From NCBI GenBank assembly GCA_900768785.1, contig CAAGEG010000125.1, positions 1 through 20,260 on the forward strand: a stretch of DNA of 20,260 nt. The letters are read 5' to 3'. The DNA comes from an uncultured Prevotella sp. GTDB taxonomy: Bacteria > Bacteroidota > Bacteroidia > Bacteroidales > Bacteroidaceae. A model generated the notes under the pieces. That model had not been told where the DNA came from. It saw only the letters and a program-made list of their open reading frames with translations, and ran no database searches. Shown piece after piece: positions 13,035 to 20,260 of this stretch (its first letter is position 1; each line of letters begins with the position of its first letter). The position numbers were made by a program, and so were the translations under genes.

Positions 13035-13065
13035 AAAAAAGAGCTACGTTAAACGTAACTCTTTT
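13035..13065 (-). terminator. Terminator of the tRNA transcript
   Basis: GAGCTACG (13041-13048) pairs with CGTAACTC (13054-13061) with one mismatch. On the minus strand the stem is preceded by AAAA and followed by six T residues (plus-strand A run 13035-13040). It starts two bases after the tRNA 3' end. Confidence 0.85.
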
Positions 13066-13066
13066 G

Positions 13067-13140
13067 TAGCGGGGGTGGGACCCGAACCCACGACCTCCGG
13101 ATTATGAATCCGACGCTCTAACCAGCTGAGCTATCCCGCC
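13067..13140 (-). tRNA. tRNA-Met (anticodon CAT)
   Basis: 74 bases on the minus strand, without an encoded CCA. It folds as a cloverleaf: acceptor strand GGCGGGA, U8, D arm GCTC/GAGC with the GG pair, anticodon arm TCGGA/TCCGG with loop TTCATAA, and T arm GTGGG/CCCAC with loop TTCGGGT. The acceptor stem has a G-U pair at position 1-72 and one mismatch at 7-66. The first acceptor pair is not the C-A mismatch of initiator tRNA and the anticodon stem lacks the three G-C pairs, so this is an elongator type. A CAT anticodon can also be lysidine-modified tRNA-Ile, which I cannot exclude from sequence alone. Confidence 0.92.
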
Positions 13141-13161
13141 ATTGTTTGGTTATTTGCGCTG

Positions 13162-13191
13162 CAAAGGTAATACTTTTTATTTAAAAACAAA
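13162..13191 (-). promoter_or_regulatory. Promoter of the tRNA gene
   Basis: Minus-strand TACCTTTG (13162-13169) with TTTG (13188-13191) 18 bases upstream, one base shorter than the usual spacer. Transcription should begin about 15 bases before the tRNA 5' end at 13140. Confidence 0.72.
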
Positions 13192-13232
13192 AAATATTGC
13201 TTCTTTTTCTTCTTTTTATGTGTGTAAAGTCG

Positions 13233-13240
13233 TATTTTTG
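13233..13240 (+). promoter_or_regulatory. Promoter (-7 box) of the START-like gene
   Basis: TATTTTTG matches the -7 consensus about 30 bases before the ATG at 13270. No TTTG lies 19-21 bases upstream, only a T-rich stretch. It is back to back with the tRNA promoter on the opposite strand. Confidence 0.6.
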
Positions 13241-13269
13241 CATTGCATACATATCAATATTTAAAAATT

Positions 13270-13668
13270 ATGGATGATAATAGAGTGACTATCGAACATG
13301 TGTTGAATTCGAAATCACCAAGTATAATATGGGCTTTGCTTAGCACTCCTGAAGGTTTGGCAAAGTGGATCGCTGATGAAGTGAAGGCTGTCGATGGTCA
13401 GTTGATGTTTGTTTGGGGCAACATGGCAGGCAATCATGAAATAAGAATGGCAGACGTCATCGGGCAAAAAAAATATGAATATATTCGTTTCAGATGGTCT
13501 GAAGAGCGTTTTAGAGATTCCTATTGGGAGTTAAGAATTGAAAAAAGTGAGTTGACAGATGATTATAATCTTTTGATAACCGATTTTGTTGTTGATTATG
13601 ACAAAGAGACGATGATGGATATTTGGGAAGCAAATTTGGAATCGTTACATCGTTCAACGGGTTTGTAA
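13270..13668 (+). CDS. START-like (SRPBCC superfamily) domain protein
   Basis: 132 residues from the ATG at 13270. A TTG at 13243 would extend the frame by nine residues but overlaps the expected transcription start, so I reject it. The sequence has the AHSA1/START-like pattern: VTIEHVLNSKSPSIIWALLS, then TPEGLAKWIADEV, a strand-rich middle, RFRWSEERFRDSYWELRIEK, and a C-terminal helix (WEANLESLHRSTGL). Such small helix-grip proteins bind hydrophobic ligands or help other proteins, and no catalytic residues are evident. It precedes the LptF/G permease and ribBA on the same strand, but that permease has its own promoter. Confidence 0.82.
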   Translation: MDDNRVTIEHVLNSKSPSIIWALLSTPEGLAKWIADEVKAVDGQLMFVWGNMAGNHEIRMADVIGQKKYEYIRFRWSEERFRDSYWELRIEKSELTDDYNLLITDFVVDYDKETMMDIWEANLESLHRSTGL

Positions 13669-13734
13669 ATACAGTCTTTTTATTAATATTCAATTCATTT
13701 GTTTCGTTGTTGTTTGGAAAGATGATATTGCACG

Positions 13735-13766
13735 TTTGTATTTCTCAAATAATTTTCATAATTTTG
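13735..13766 (+). promoter_or_regulatory. Promoter of the LptF/G permease gene
   Basis: TTTG (13735-13738) and TAATTTTG (13759-13766) are separated by 20 bases, an exact consensus match, with transcription expected about 30 bases before the ATG at 13802. Confidence 0.83.
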
Positions 13767-13801
13767 CATGCTATTACCACTAACGCCTTTTCATTAGGAT
13801 A

Positions 13802-15706
13802 ATGTTTAAAGTAAGGAAATTAGATATTTTTATAGCTAAGCAGTTTCTGCTGCTTTTTGTTGGGGCATTCTTTATTTGTCAGTTTGTCCTAATGATGCAA
13901 TTCCTATGGAAATATGTTAATCTTCTTATTGGTAAAGGACTTACAATGGACGTCCTTGCCCAATTCTTTTGGTATATGAGTTTGATGCTTGTGTCCCAAG
14001 CTTTGCCTTTAGCAATATTGCTTTCCGCATTAATCACATTTGGTAATTTAGGTGAGAGTAGTGAGTTGACGGCTATTAAGGCTGCCGGAATCTCATTGAT
14101 GCAGTCTTTCAGGTCGCTTATTGTTATAGTGTTATTCATTTCTTTTGGTTCGTTTTATTTCCAAAATGTTGTTGCACCCAATGCCAACATGGCGTTTTCA
14201 CGTTTGCTCCTGTCAATGAAGCAGAAAAGTCCGGAACTTGAAATACCGGAAGGCATCTTTTATGATGGAATACCCGATTGTAATCTTTATGTCCAAAAAA
14301 AGGATATGAAAACGGGAATGCTTTATGGTATTATGATTTATAAAATGACGGGAGGCTATGATGATGCGGCAATAATTTTGGCAGACTCCGGAATGTTACA
14401 ATCTACGGCAGAAAAGAAGCATTTGGTGTTAACCTTGCATGACGGTGAGTGGTTTGAAAACATGAAGTCGCAAGAGGTGTCATCAACAGCAAGTGTTCCT
14501 TATCGTCGTGAAACATTTGTTGATAAGAAAATTATTCTTGATTTCGATGGTGATTTTAATATAGCAGATGCGAGTGCATTGTCAAATAACGCAAGAGGGA
14601 AAAGCATAAAACAAATATCACGTGATATAGATTCTTTGAAGCATGTATATGATAGCATAGGTCGTGTGTTTTACAAAGATGTGCGATTGTCATATTTTAG
14701 CCAGCCGTATCTTTCTCGATCAGATTCGACACGGGCTGTAAAGATGGCTTCTACTAAGACTTTTTCTTTTGATTCTATTTATGGAAGAATGTCTCCGGAC
14801 AAGAGACTTGATGTGGTAGATAGAGCGTTGAGGCGCGTACAAGAAGAAGTGAACGATTTGGATTTTAAAGGAATGTTGACTAATGATGGCGATAAACTCA
14901 TCCGTCAGCATGAAATAGAAGCGATAAATAAATTTACTCTTGCACTCTCTTGCCTTATCTTCTTCTTTATCGGTGCTCCGCTTGGGGCAATTATTAGAAA
15001 AGGAGGATTGGGCGTCCCCGTAATTATTTCGGTACTTGTGTTTATTGTCTATTATATATTTGACAATACCGGCTCTCGTATGGCTCGAGGAGGCATGTGG
15101 ACCGTATGGTTCGGAAAAAGCATTGCTACAGCTGTTTTGGCGCCTCTTGCTGTCTTCTTCACATATAAAGCAAATAATGATTCTGTTGTTTTCAATATAG
15201 ATGCATACCGTAATGTTCTGATGAGAATTTTGGGCATGAGACCCAAACGTAGCGTGCAAAGAAAAGAGGTCATTATAGATGAGCCGGACTATTTGAAAGA
15301 TGCATCTTTGTTGGAAAATATCAACGAGATTATTGTCAAATATGCTCATGACCACAATCTGCTCTTTGCTCCTAATGTCAAGAAAGTGTTTTTTGAGAAC
15401 GAAAGAGACTATGTTGTTGAGGAAATAGGAACAGAACTGGAACATATAATTGAAGATCTTGGTAATTCACGAGATAAAGAAATAATAGCTGCATTGTCTA
15501 ATTATCCATTTATGGCAGTTAGAGCGCATACACGTCCTTTTGAACGTAAATGGTTGAATATGGTAACGGCAATATTAGTACCTGTGGGGCTGATTCTTTA
15601 TCTACGCATGTGGCGTTTTAGATTGAGACTATACCATGATTTGAAGATAGTAAAACAGACAAATGAATTGATAATATCAAGAATACGTATATTAGAAGGG
15701 CAATAA
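13802..15706 (+). CDS. LptF/LptG family permease (YjgP/YjgQ)
   Basis: 634 residues. Three N-terminal membrane segments (about 11-35, 54-80, 103-122), with the coupling-helix stretch GNLGESSELTAIKAAGIS at 81-98, are followed by a large periplasmic domain (about 123-375). Three more segments follow (about 378-400, 404-422, 440-457), then a long C-terminal extension (about 470-634) with another hydrophobic segment near 586-606. LptF and LptG are the membrane halves of the ABC exporter that lifts lipopolysaccharide from the inner membrane to the LptC-A-D bridge. The protein is much longer than the ~360 residues of E. coli LptF/G; long forms are usual in Bacteroidetes. Whether it is the F or the G partner cannot be told. 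ribBA follows 64 bases later, probably in the same transcript. Confidence 0.92.
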   Translation: MFKVRKLDIFIAKQFLLLFVGAFFICQFVLMMQFLWKYVNLLIGKGLTMDVLAQFFWYMSLMLVSQALPLAILLSALITFGNLGESSELTAIKAAGISLMQSFRSLIVIVLFISFGSFYFQNVVAPNANMAFSRLLLSMKQKSPELEIPEGIFYDGIPDCNLYVQKKDMKTGMLYGIMIYKMTGGYDDAAIILADSGMLQSTAEKKHLVLTLHDGEWFENMKSQEVSSTASVPYRRETFVDKKIILDFDGDFNIADASALSNNARGKSIKQISRDIDSLKHVYDSIGRVFYKDVRLSYFSQPYLSRSDSTRAVKMASTKTFSFDSIYGRMSPDKRLDVVDRALRRVQEEVNDLDFKGMLTNDGDKLIRQHEIEAINKFTLALSCLIFFFIGAPLGAIIRKGGLGVPVIISVLVFIVYYIFDNTGSRMARGGMWTVWFGKSIATAVLAPLAVFFTYKANNDSVVFNIDAYRNVLMRILGMRPKRSVQRKEVIIDEPDYLKDASLLENINEIIVKYAHDHNLLFAPNVKKVFFENERDYVVEEIGTELEHIIEDLGNSRDKEIIAALSNYPFMAVRAHTRPFERKWLNMVTAILVPVGLILYLRMWRFRLRLYHDLKIVKQTNELIISRIRILEGQ

Positions 15707-15770
15707 TCAAGTAGCTTAAGGATTGTTGCTTGTTTGAATTAGATATAATATAATAATGTGTATATTGAAT

Positions 15771-16979
15771 ATGGAAAAGTTGAAAATCAATACAGTTGAA
15801 GAGGCAATATCAGATTTTAAAGAAGGAAAGTTTGTTATAGTCGTTGACGATGAAGACCGCGAGAATGAAGGCGACCTCATAATTGCAGCGGAAAAAATTA
15901 CTGCAGAGAAAGTCAATTTCATGCTAAAACACGCTCGTGGCGTGTTGTGTGCACCTATAACAATAAGCCGTTGTGAAGAACTTGATTTGCCAAGACAAGT
16001 CGAAGAAAACACGTCTGTATTGGGAACACCATTTACTGTAACGATAGATAAACTTGATGGATGCTCAACCGGTGTGTCGGCACATGACAGAGCCGAGACG
16101 ATAAAGGCATTAGCCGACCCTTTATCAACCTCGCATACGTTTGGCCGACCGGGACATGTAAACCCTCTTTACGCACAAGACAATGGAGTCCTTCGTCGTA
16201 GTGGACATACAGAAGCCGCTATAGACTTGTGCAAACTTGCGGGCTTGTATCCTGCAGGTGCCCTCATGGAAATCATGAACGAAGACGGTACTATGGCACG
16301 TCTGCCGGAATTGATTGAATTTGCAGAGGAACATGACTTGAAAGTGATTTCTATTAAAGATATGATATCTTATAGATTGAAACACGAAACACTTATCTCC
16401 ATCGGCAAAAAAGTTAATATGCCTACTGAATATGGTGACTTTAAACTTATCCCATTCCGCCAGATAAGCAGTGGCTTGGAACATATGGCGCTAATTAAAG
16501 GCGAGTGGGAACCGGAAGAGCCTATTCTTGTTAGAGTGCATTCTTCATGCGCTACCGGAGATATCTTTGGCAGTAAACGTTGCGATTGCGGACAGCAACT
16601 ACATAAAGCAATGGAAATGATAGAAAAAGAGGGCAAGGGCGTCTTGATATATATGCAACAAGAAGGACGCGGCATTGGCTTGATGAATAAAATAGAAGCA
16701 TACAAACTGCAAGAAGAAGGATATGACACCGTTGATGCTAACGTTCATTTAGGCTTTAAACCGGATGAGCGTGATTATGGTTGTGGCGCACAAATGTTAA
16801 GAGAACTTGGCGTACACAAAATGAGACTTCTTACAAATAATCCTACAAAACGTGTGGGCTTGGAAGCTTATGGTCTTGAAATTGTAGAGAATGTGCCAAT
16901 AGAGATAAAACCAAATGAATATGATTATAAATATCTCAAAACAAAGAAAGACAGAATGGGGCATACGCTCAATCTATAA
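15771..16979 (+). CDS. ribBA: Bifunctional DHBP synthase / GTP cyclohydrolase II
   Basis: 402 residues from the ATG at 15771 (an ATG at 15756 adds only MCILN). The N-terminal RibB half makes 3,4-dihydroxy-2-butanone 4-phosphate from ribulose 5-phosphate and shows DDEDRENEGD (26-35), GCSTGVSAHDRAET, SHTFGRPGHVNPL and RRSGHTEAA. The C-terminal RibA half (from about 205) converts GTP to the pyrimidine precursor of riboflavin. It shows RVHSSCATGDIF and KRCDCGQQL, which supply the three zinc cysteines (about residues 259-272), plus QQEGRGIGLMNKI near 296. Both active sites look intact. It probably shares the permease transcript, and I see no FMN riboswitch in the 64-base gap. Confidence 0.96.
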   Translation: MEKLKINTVEEAISDFKEGKFVIVVDDEDRENEGDLIIAAEKITAEKVNFMLKHARGVLCAPITISRCEELDLPRQVEENTSVLGTPFTVTIDKLDGCSTGVSAHDRAETIKALADPLSTSHTFGRPGHVNPLYAQDNGVLRRSGHTEAAIDLCKLAGLYPAGALMEIMNEDGTMARLPELIEFAEEHDLKVISIKDMISYRLKHETLISIGKKVNMPTEYGDFKLIPFRQISSGLEHMALIKGEWEPEEPILVRVHSSCATGDIFGSKRCDCGQQLHKAMEMIEKEGKGVLIYMQQEGRGIGLMNKIEAYKLQEEGYDTVDANVHLGFKPDERDYGCGAQMLRELGVHKMRLLTNNPTKRVGLEAYGLEIVENVPIEIKPNEYDYKYLKTKKDRMGHTLNL

Positions 16980-17033
16980 TCGTTGATTTCGTATTTTATC
17001 CTATAAATTATTTTTATAAATGAATATTTTTTT

Positions 17034-17041
17034 TACTTTTG
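17034..17041 (+). promoter_or_regulatory. Promoter (-7 box) of the aminotransferase gene
   Basis: TACTTTTG matches the -7 consensus, with TTTT (17011-17014) in place of TTTG 19 bases upstream. Transcription would start near 17048, inside the palindrome at 17040-17070. Confidence 0.65.
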
Positions 17042-17070
17042 CAGTTGTTATTAAGTAAATAATAACTGCA
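17040..17070 (+). promoter_or_regulatory. Palindrome over the transcription start, possible operator
   Basis: GCAGTTGTTATT (17041-17052) and AATAATAACTGC (17058-17069) are inverted 12-bp arms with one mismatch and a 5-base centre, extended by one outer T-A pair. It abuts the -7 box and covers the predicted start point, where a bound dimer would block RNA polymerase. A 5' RNA hairpin is the alternative. Confidence 0.6.
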
Positions 17071-17149
17071 GAACCTTAAAAATAGAATATTTTATATTCA
17101 ATATATATGCTTTATTGTTAAAAACTAATTTTTAGAACAAACTTAGCAA

Positions 17150-18343
17150 ATGGTACAATTGTCAAATCGCCTTAATAGGCTTGCACCCTCAGCAACACTT
17201 GTGATGTCTCAGAAAAGTAATGAGATGAAAGCTCAAGGTATAGATGTTATAAACATGAGTGTTGGAGAACCAGATTTCAATACACCGGATCATATAAAGA
17301 ATGCTGCAAAAAAAGCTATAGATGATAACTTCTCAAGATATTCTCCGGTTCCCGGATACCTCGATTTGAGAGTGGCAATAGCTGAAAAGCTAAAGAATGA
17401 AAACGGGCTTGATTATTCGGTAAACGAAGTCCTTGTGTCTAACGGAGCAAAACAAAGTGTTTGTAATACTGTAATGGCTCTTGTTAACGAAGGAGATGAA
17501 GTTATTATTCCGGCTCCATATTGGGTTAGTTATCCTCAAATGGTAAAACTTGCCGGTGGAGAGCCCGTTATTGTTGAGGCTGGCTTTGAACAAGATTTCA
17601 AAATGACTCCCCAACAATTGGAAGCTGCGATAACATCAAAGACAAAGATGATTATTCTTTGCTCGCCGAGCAATCCTACGGGTAGCGTATATTCTTCATC
17701 AGAATTGGAAGCTCTTGCAGAAGTGATAAAGAAACATGAAGACTTGTTTGTCTTAGCTGATGAAATATACGAACATATCAATTATACAGGTAAGCATAGC
17801 AGTATCGCTCAAGTTGAAGGAATGAAAGACAGAACCATTATTGTTAATGGCGTTTCTAAGGCTTACGCTATGACAGGTTGGCGTATTGGCTATATTGCAG
17901 CTCCCGAATGGATAGTTAAAGGTTGTAATAAGCTTCAAGGTCAATATACCAGCGGCCCTTGCTCTGTTAGTCAAAAGGCTGCCGTTGAAGCTTATGTCGC
18001 TTCTCAAGACTGCGTGGAAGAGATGCGTAAAGCTTTTGAACGCAGACGTAATCTTATAGTAGAACTTGCTAAAGACATTCCGGGACTTGAAGTTAACGTG
18101 CCACAAGGCGCTTTTTATCTTTTCCCTAAATGCAGTAGCTTCTTCGGAAAAACAGATGGAACAACTGTAATAAATAATTCAACAGATTTCGCTTTGTATC
18201 TTCTCGAGAAAGCACATGTTGCTACAGTTGCCGGAGACGCTTTCGGCGACCCCGATTGCTTCAGAATGAGTTATGCAACAAGTGATGAGAATATCAGAGA
18301 GGCAATGAGAAGAATTAAAGACACATTAGCTGCTCTAAAGTAG
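17150..18343 (+). CDS. aspC: Class I/II PLP aminotransferase, aspartate aminotransferase-like
   Basis: 397 residues, fold type I. Features in order: VGEPDFNTPDHIKNA near the start, SRYSPVPGYLDLRVAIA, the cofactor region SNGAKQSV, SPSNPTGSVYSS, the PLP-contacting Asp in LADEIYEHINY, the Schiff-base lysine Lys237 in NGVSKAYAMTGWRIGY, and the substrate-carboxylate Arg in DCFRMSYATSDENI. This is the pattern of the bacterial subgroup that transaminates aspartate and, in some members, prephenate or other acidic and aromatic amino acids. The exact specificity cannot be read from the sequence. The gene is monocistronic, with its own promoter and a palindrome at the transcription start. Confidence 0.93.
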   Translation: MVQLSNRLNRLAPSATLVMSQKSNEMKAQGIDVINMSVGEPDFNTPDHIKNAAKKAIDDNFSRYSPVPGYLDLRVAIAEKLKNENGLDYSVNEVLVSNGAKQSVCNTVMALVNEGDEVIIPAPYWVSYPQMVKLAGGEPVIVEAGFEQDFKMTPQQLEAAITSKTKMIILCSPSNPTGSVYSSSELEALAEVIKKHEDLFVLADEIYEHINYTGKHSSIAQVEGMKDRTIIVNGVSKAYAMTGWRIGYIAAPEWIVKGCNKLQGQYTSGPCSVSQKAAVEAYVASQDCVEEMRKAFERRRNLIVELAKDIPGLEVNVPQGAFYLFPKCSSFFGKTDGTTVINNSTDFALYLLEKAHVATVAGDAFGDPDCFRMSYATSDENIREAMRRIKDTLAALK

Positions 18344-18551
18344 TGAGTGTCGGGAGAATGTAAAGAGATTAATTGGAACATCCGGAAAGACGTACTTCTA
18401 TTAGAAATAATTTGAAATACATCAATATTCATAATCTATATTGTTATGGATAAGTCAACTCAAATTAATCAGATGTTCCACAAATTAAGGGCTTGTATCA
18501 AAAAACTCTGTTAAAACTCCTTAATCATCTCGTTTATTTTCTATTAATTGT

Positions 18552-18559
18552 TATCTTTG
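18552..18559 (+). promoter_or_regulatory. Promoter (-7 box) of the exb operon
   Basis: TATCTTTG preceded by TTGT, the same extended form as upstream of rmuC. No TTTG lies 19-21 bases upstream. The expected leader is about 110 bases. The rest of the 333-base gap 18344-18676 shows only a weak 7-bp inverted repeat (18484-18490 with 18519-18525) and a 22-codon frame at 18446 that I do not count as a gene. Confidence 0.6.
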
Positions 18560-18676
18560 TGCTGTTGTATTGGTTTATAATGTAACTATGATAAACAACC
18601 TTTAACGATAATTATAGTCATTAAGACGAATCTTTATAACTTAAATTATTAATAACTAAAATTTAAATTCAAAATT

Positions 18677-19513
18677 ATGGCAACTACACAAGCAAAGGCA
18701 GCCCCTAAGAAAAAGACGGGCTTCCAAGGTATCCAAGCAGCAATTTGGGTAATCGTTTTCTGTTTCGTCGCAGCCGTTCTCGTTTACAAGTTCGTGCTCG
18801 GTAATCCTGACAACTTCCAAGGTGGAGATCCTGCAAACGCAGTTAAAGACGGAAGCCTTCTCGGTACAATCTATAAGGGTGGTATCGTCGTTCCTGTCAT
18901 CATCACTCTTTTGTTCACAGTTATCGCTTTGAGCATTGAACGTTGGTTTGCACTCAACACTGCTTTCGGTAAAGGTAAACTTCCTAAATTCGTTTCAAGC
19001 ATTAAAGAGGCTCTTAATGCAAATGACTTTGCAAAGGCTCAGAAACTTTGTGACGATCAAAGAGGAACTGTTGCTAACGTTGTTGGCGCTTCTCTTCGTG
19101 CATACAAAGAAATGGAAGCTACTTCTGGCATGAAAAAAGCTCAGAAAATTGCAAAGATACAGCAAGCTCACGAAGAAGCAACTCAGCTTGAGATGCCTAC
19201 TCTTCAAATGAATATGCCTATTCTTGCAACTCTTGTTACACTTGGTACTCTTACCGCTTTGTTCGGAACCGTTGTAGGTATGATCCGTTCATTCGCTGCG
19301 TTGGCATCAGGTGGTGGTGGCGACTCTCTCGCTCTGTCTGAAGGTATCTCTGAGGCCCTCGTTAACACAGCATCAGGTATCTTGACTTCTTGGTGCGCAG
19401 TTATCGCTTATAACTACTATTCAAACAAGATCGACAAGCTGACATACGCTCTCGACGAAGTTGGTTACACCATTGCTCAGACATACGAAGCAAATCACAC
19501 AGAAGAGGCTTAA
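18677..19513 (+). CDS. exbB: ExbB/TolQ/MotA-family proton channel protein
   Basis: 278 residues with an N-terminal hydrophobic segment (about 20-40), a second at 66-88, and a TolQ/ExbB-type core with two conserved segments (about 181-206, LATLVTLGTLTALFGTVVGM; and about 226-248, EALVNTASGILTSWCAVIAY). The cytoplasmic loop between them is charged (about 90-178). GTVVGMIRSF and the conserved Thr in NTASGI fit the ion-channel lining. With the ExbD proteins that follow, it forms the inner-membrane motor that uses proton-motive force to energise TonB-dependent outer-membrane transport. The coding sequence looks well expressed (frequent GCT, GGT and CTC codons compared with its neighbours). It is first gene of the exbB-exbD-exbD operon. 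Confidence 0.93.
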   Translation: MATTQAKAAPKKKTGFQGIQAAIWVIVFCFVAAVLVYKFVLGNPDNFQGGDPANAVKDGSLLGTIYKGGIVVPVIITLLFTVIALSIERWFALNTAFGKGKLPKFVSSIKEALNANDFAKAQKLCDDQRGTVANVVGASLRAYKEMEATSGMKKAQKIAKIQQAHEEATQLEMPTLQMNMPILATLVTLGTLTALFGTVVGMIRSFAALASGGGGDSLALSEGISEALVNTASGILTSWCAVIAYNYYSNKIDKLTYALDEVGYTIAQTYEANHTEEA

Positions 19514-19543
19514 TTTTACTAACCCTTTAAATTTTTTATCACT

Positions 19544-20170
19544 ATGGGTAAAGTAAAAATTAAGAAAGCGGACGTCTGGATAGACATGACTCCTATGAGC
19601 GACGTGATGGTCCTCCTGCTGACTTTCTTCATGTTGACATCAACATTCGTGAAGAATGAAGCAGTAAAGGTTAACACTCCGGGCTCTATTATGGAGACTA
19701 AGGTGCCTGAAACCAACGTTTTGTCAATTCTTATTGACAAACAAGGTAAGGTGTTCCTTGGTATGGATAAACCCGGCGACTTCACTAACGTGCTAACTTC
19801 AATGACCGATCAGTTCGGTGTACAGTTGAATGGGAAGCAACTTGAGACGTTCCGTACAGCAACCAATATCGGTGTGCCTGTTGAAGAACTACCTGTTCTG
19901 CTCTCATTAGACGAGACGAAGTTGAATGAATATATGGCTACTAAAGGTATTCCTACCGATAGTATTGAAAGTAACGGCCAAAAAGGAATGAGCGAATTCC
20001 AATTGTGGGTGCAAGCAGCACGCGACAATAATGGCCCGGATATGAAGATAGCGCTCAAAGCCGACGCTGACACTCCTTATAAGGTTGTTAAGAAGGTTAT
20101 GTCTGAACTTCAAGACATGAGCGAAAACCGTTACTATCTTATCACATCTTTAAAAAAGCAGGAGGACTAA
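19544..20170 (+). CDS. exbD: ExbD/TolR-family biopolymer transport protein
   Basis: 208 residues: a short basic cytoplasmic head, one membrane segment at about 18-35 and a periplasmic domain. The family signature is WIDMTPMSDVMVLLLTFFML, in which Asp20 corresponds to the essential proton-carrying Asp of ExbD. The periplasmic part is larger than the ~110 residues of E. coli ExbD and contains an insertion around residues 95-150 (VEELPVLLSLDETKLNEYMA), before the usual end KIALKADADTPYKVVKKVMS. It starts 30 bases after the exbB stop and ends 3 bases before the next exbD, so the three are co-transcribed. Confidence 0.92.
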   Translation: MGKVKIKKADVWIDMTPMSDVMVLLLTFFMLTSTFVKNEAVKVNTPGSIMETKVPETNVLSILIDKQGKVFLGMDKPGDFTNVLTSMTDQFGVQLNGKQLETFRTATNIGVPVEELPVLLSLDETKLNEYMATKGIPTDSIESNGQKGMSEFQLWVQAARDNNGPDMKIALKADADTPYKVVKKVMSELQDMSENRYYLITSLKKQED

Positions 20171-20173
20171 AAC

Positions 20174-20260
20174 ATGGCAAAACAGAAAGCAAGCAGACAA
20201 AAGAAAGTTAATGTCCGCGTAGACTTCACTCCTATGGTGGACATGATGATGCTTCTTATC
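20174..20260 (+). CDS. exbD: Second ExbD/TolR-family protein, truncated by window edge
   Basis: Only the first 29 codons are present. The basic head MAKQKASRQKKVNVRVD is followed by FTPMVDMMMLLI, the start of the ExbD membrane segment with Asp23 in the proton-carrying position. The frame is open to the last base. The ATG follows the previous stop by 3 bases, and an AGGAGG (20160-20165) 8 bases upstream, inside the end of exbD, is an unusually good Shine-Dalgarno sequence for this genome. Tandem exbD genes after exbB are typical of Bacteroidetes TonB motors. Confidence 0.9.
   Translation, partial: MAKQKASRQKKVNVRVDFTPMVDMMMLLI

Noticed and set aside
14720..15445. 241-residue minus-strand frame inside the LptF/G permease gene
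   Set aside because: It lies wholly antisense to a clear permease with a matching promoter, and its composition is Cys/Ser/His-rich without a recognisable domain.
15707..15770. FMN riboswitch before ribBA
   Set aside because: The 64-base AT-rich gap lacks the conserved RFN stems and is too short for one.
18446..18514. 22-codon frame (MDKSTQINQMF...) in the gap before exbB
   Set aside because: It is too short, has no promoter or ribosome-binding support, and the -7 box of exbB lies downstream of it.

Overview
The window looks like a chromosomal segment from a low-GC member of the Bacteroidales (Bacteroides/Prevotella-like). The evidence is convergent. Several intergenic regions carry the Bacteroidetes promoter pair (TTTG, 19-21 bases, TAnnTTTG). 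Shine-Dalgarno sequences are mostly absent. The gene set is also typical of the group: an ECF-like sigma factor with a one-TM anti-sigma protein, a BY-kinase with a tyrosine-rich tail, a ZapA/RNase Y cluster, a long LptF/G permease, and ExbB-ExbD-ExbD. I cannot name the species.

Layout. 1-152: truncated tandem array of a 66-bp unit holding promoter-like motifs. 188-1789 (-): rmuC. 1972-4041 (-): three-gene operon of sigma factor, membrane anti-sigma candidate and exported protein, ending in a clear terminator. 4239-4619 (+): GtrA-family membrane protein. 4722-4809: a 22-bp tandem repeat between convergent genes. 4843-5274 (-): small HAD hydrolase. 5408-7918 (-): Wzc-like chain-length regulator/tyrosine kinase, with divergent promoters between it and an unknown gene at 8235-8858 (+). 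8954-11140 (+): coiled-coil protein, ZapA and RNase Y, from one strong promoter. 11641-12597 (+): hemerythrin-like domain fused to a LuxR-type DNA-binding domain. 12598-13066: gene-poor, with inverted arrays of a 9-bp repeat and what looks like decayed coding sequence. 13067-13140 (-): tRNA-Met(CAT) with its own promoter and terminator. 13270-16979 (+): START-like protein, LptF/G permease and RibBA. 17150-18343 (+): class I aminotransferase with a palindrome on its transcription start. 18677-20260 (+): exbB, exbD and a second exbD cut by the window edge.

Most genes are housekeeping or envelope functions: cell division, mRNA turnover, LPS export, riboflavin, amino acids, TonB energisation, surface polysaccharide. 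The parts most worth a second look are the hemerythrin-LuxR fusion, the sigma/anti-sigma/exported-protein operon with its unrecognised third gene, the three unrelated repeat arrays, the interrupted reading frame next to the tRNA, and an apparent trade-off between promoters with a good -33 box and promoters with an extended -7 box. I see no convincing wholly new multi-gene system.
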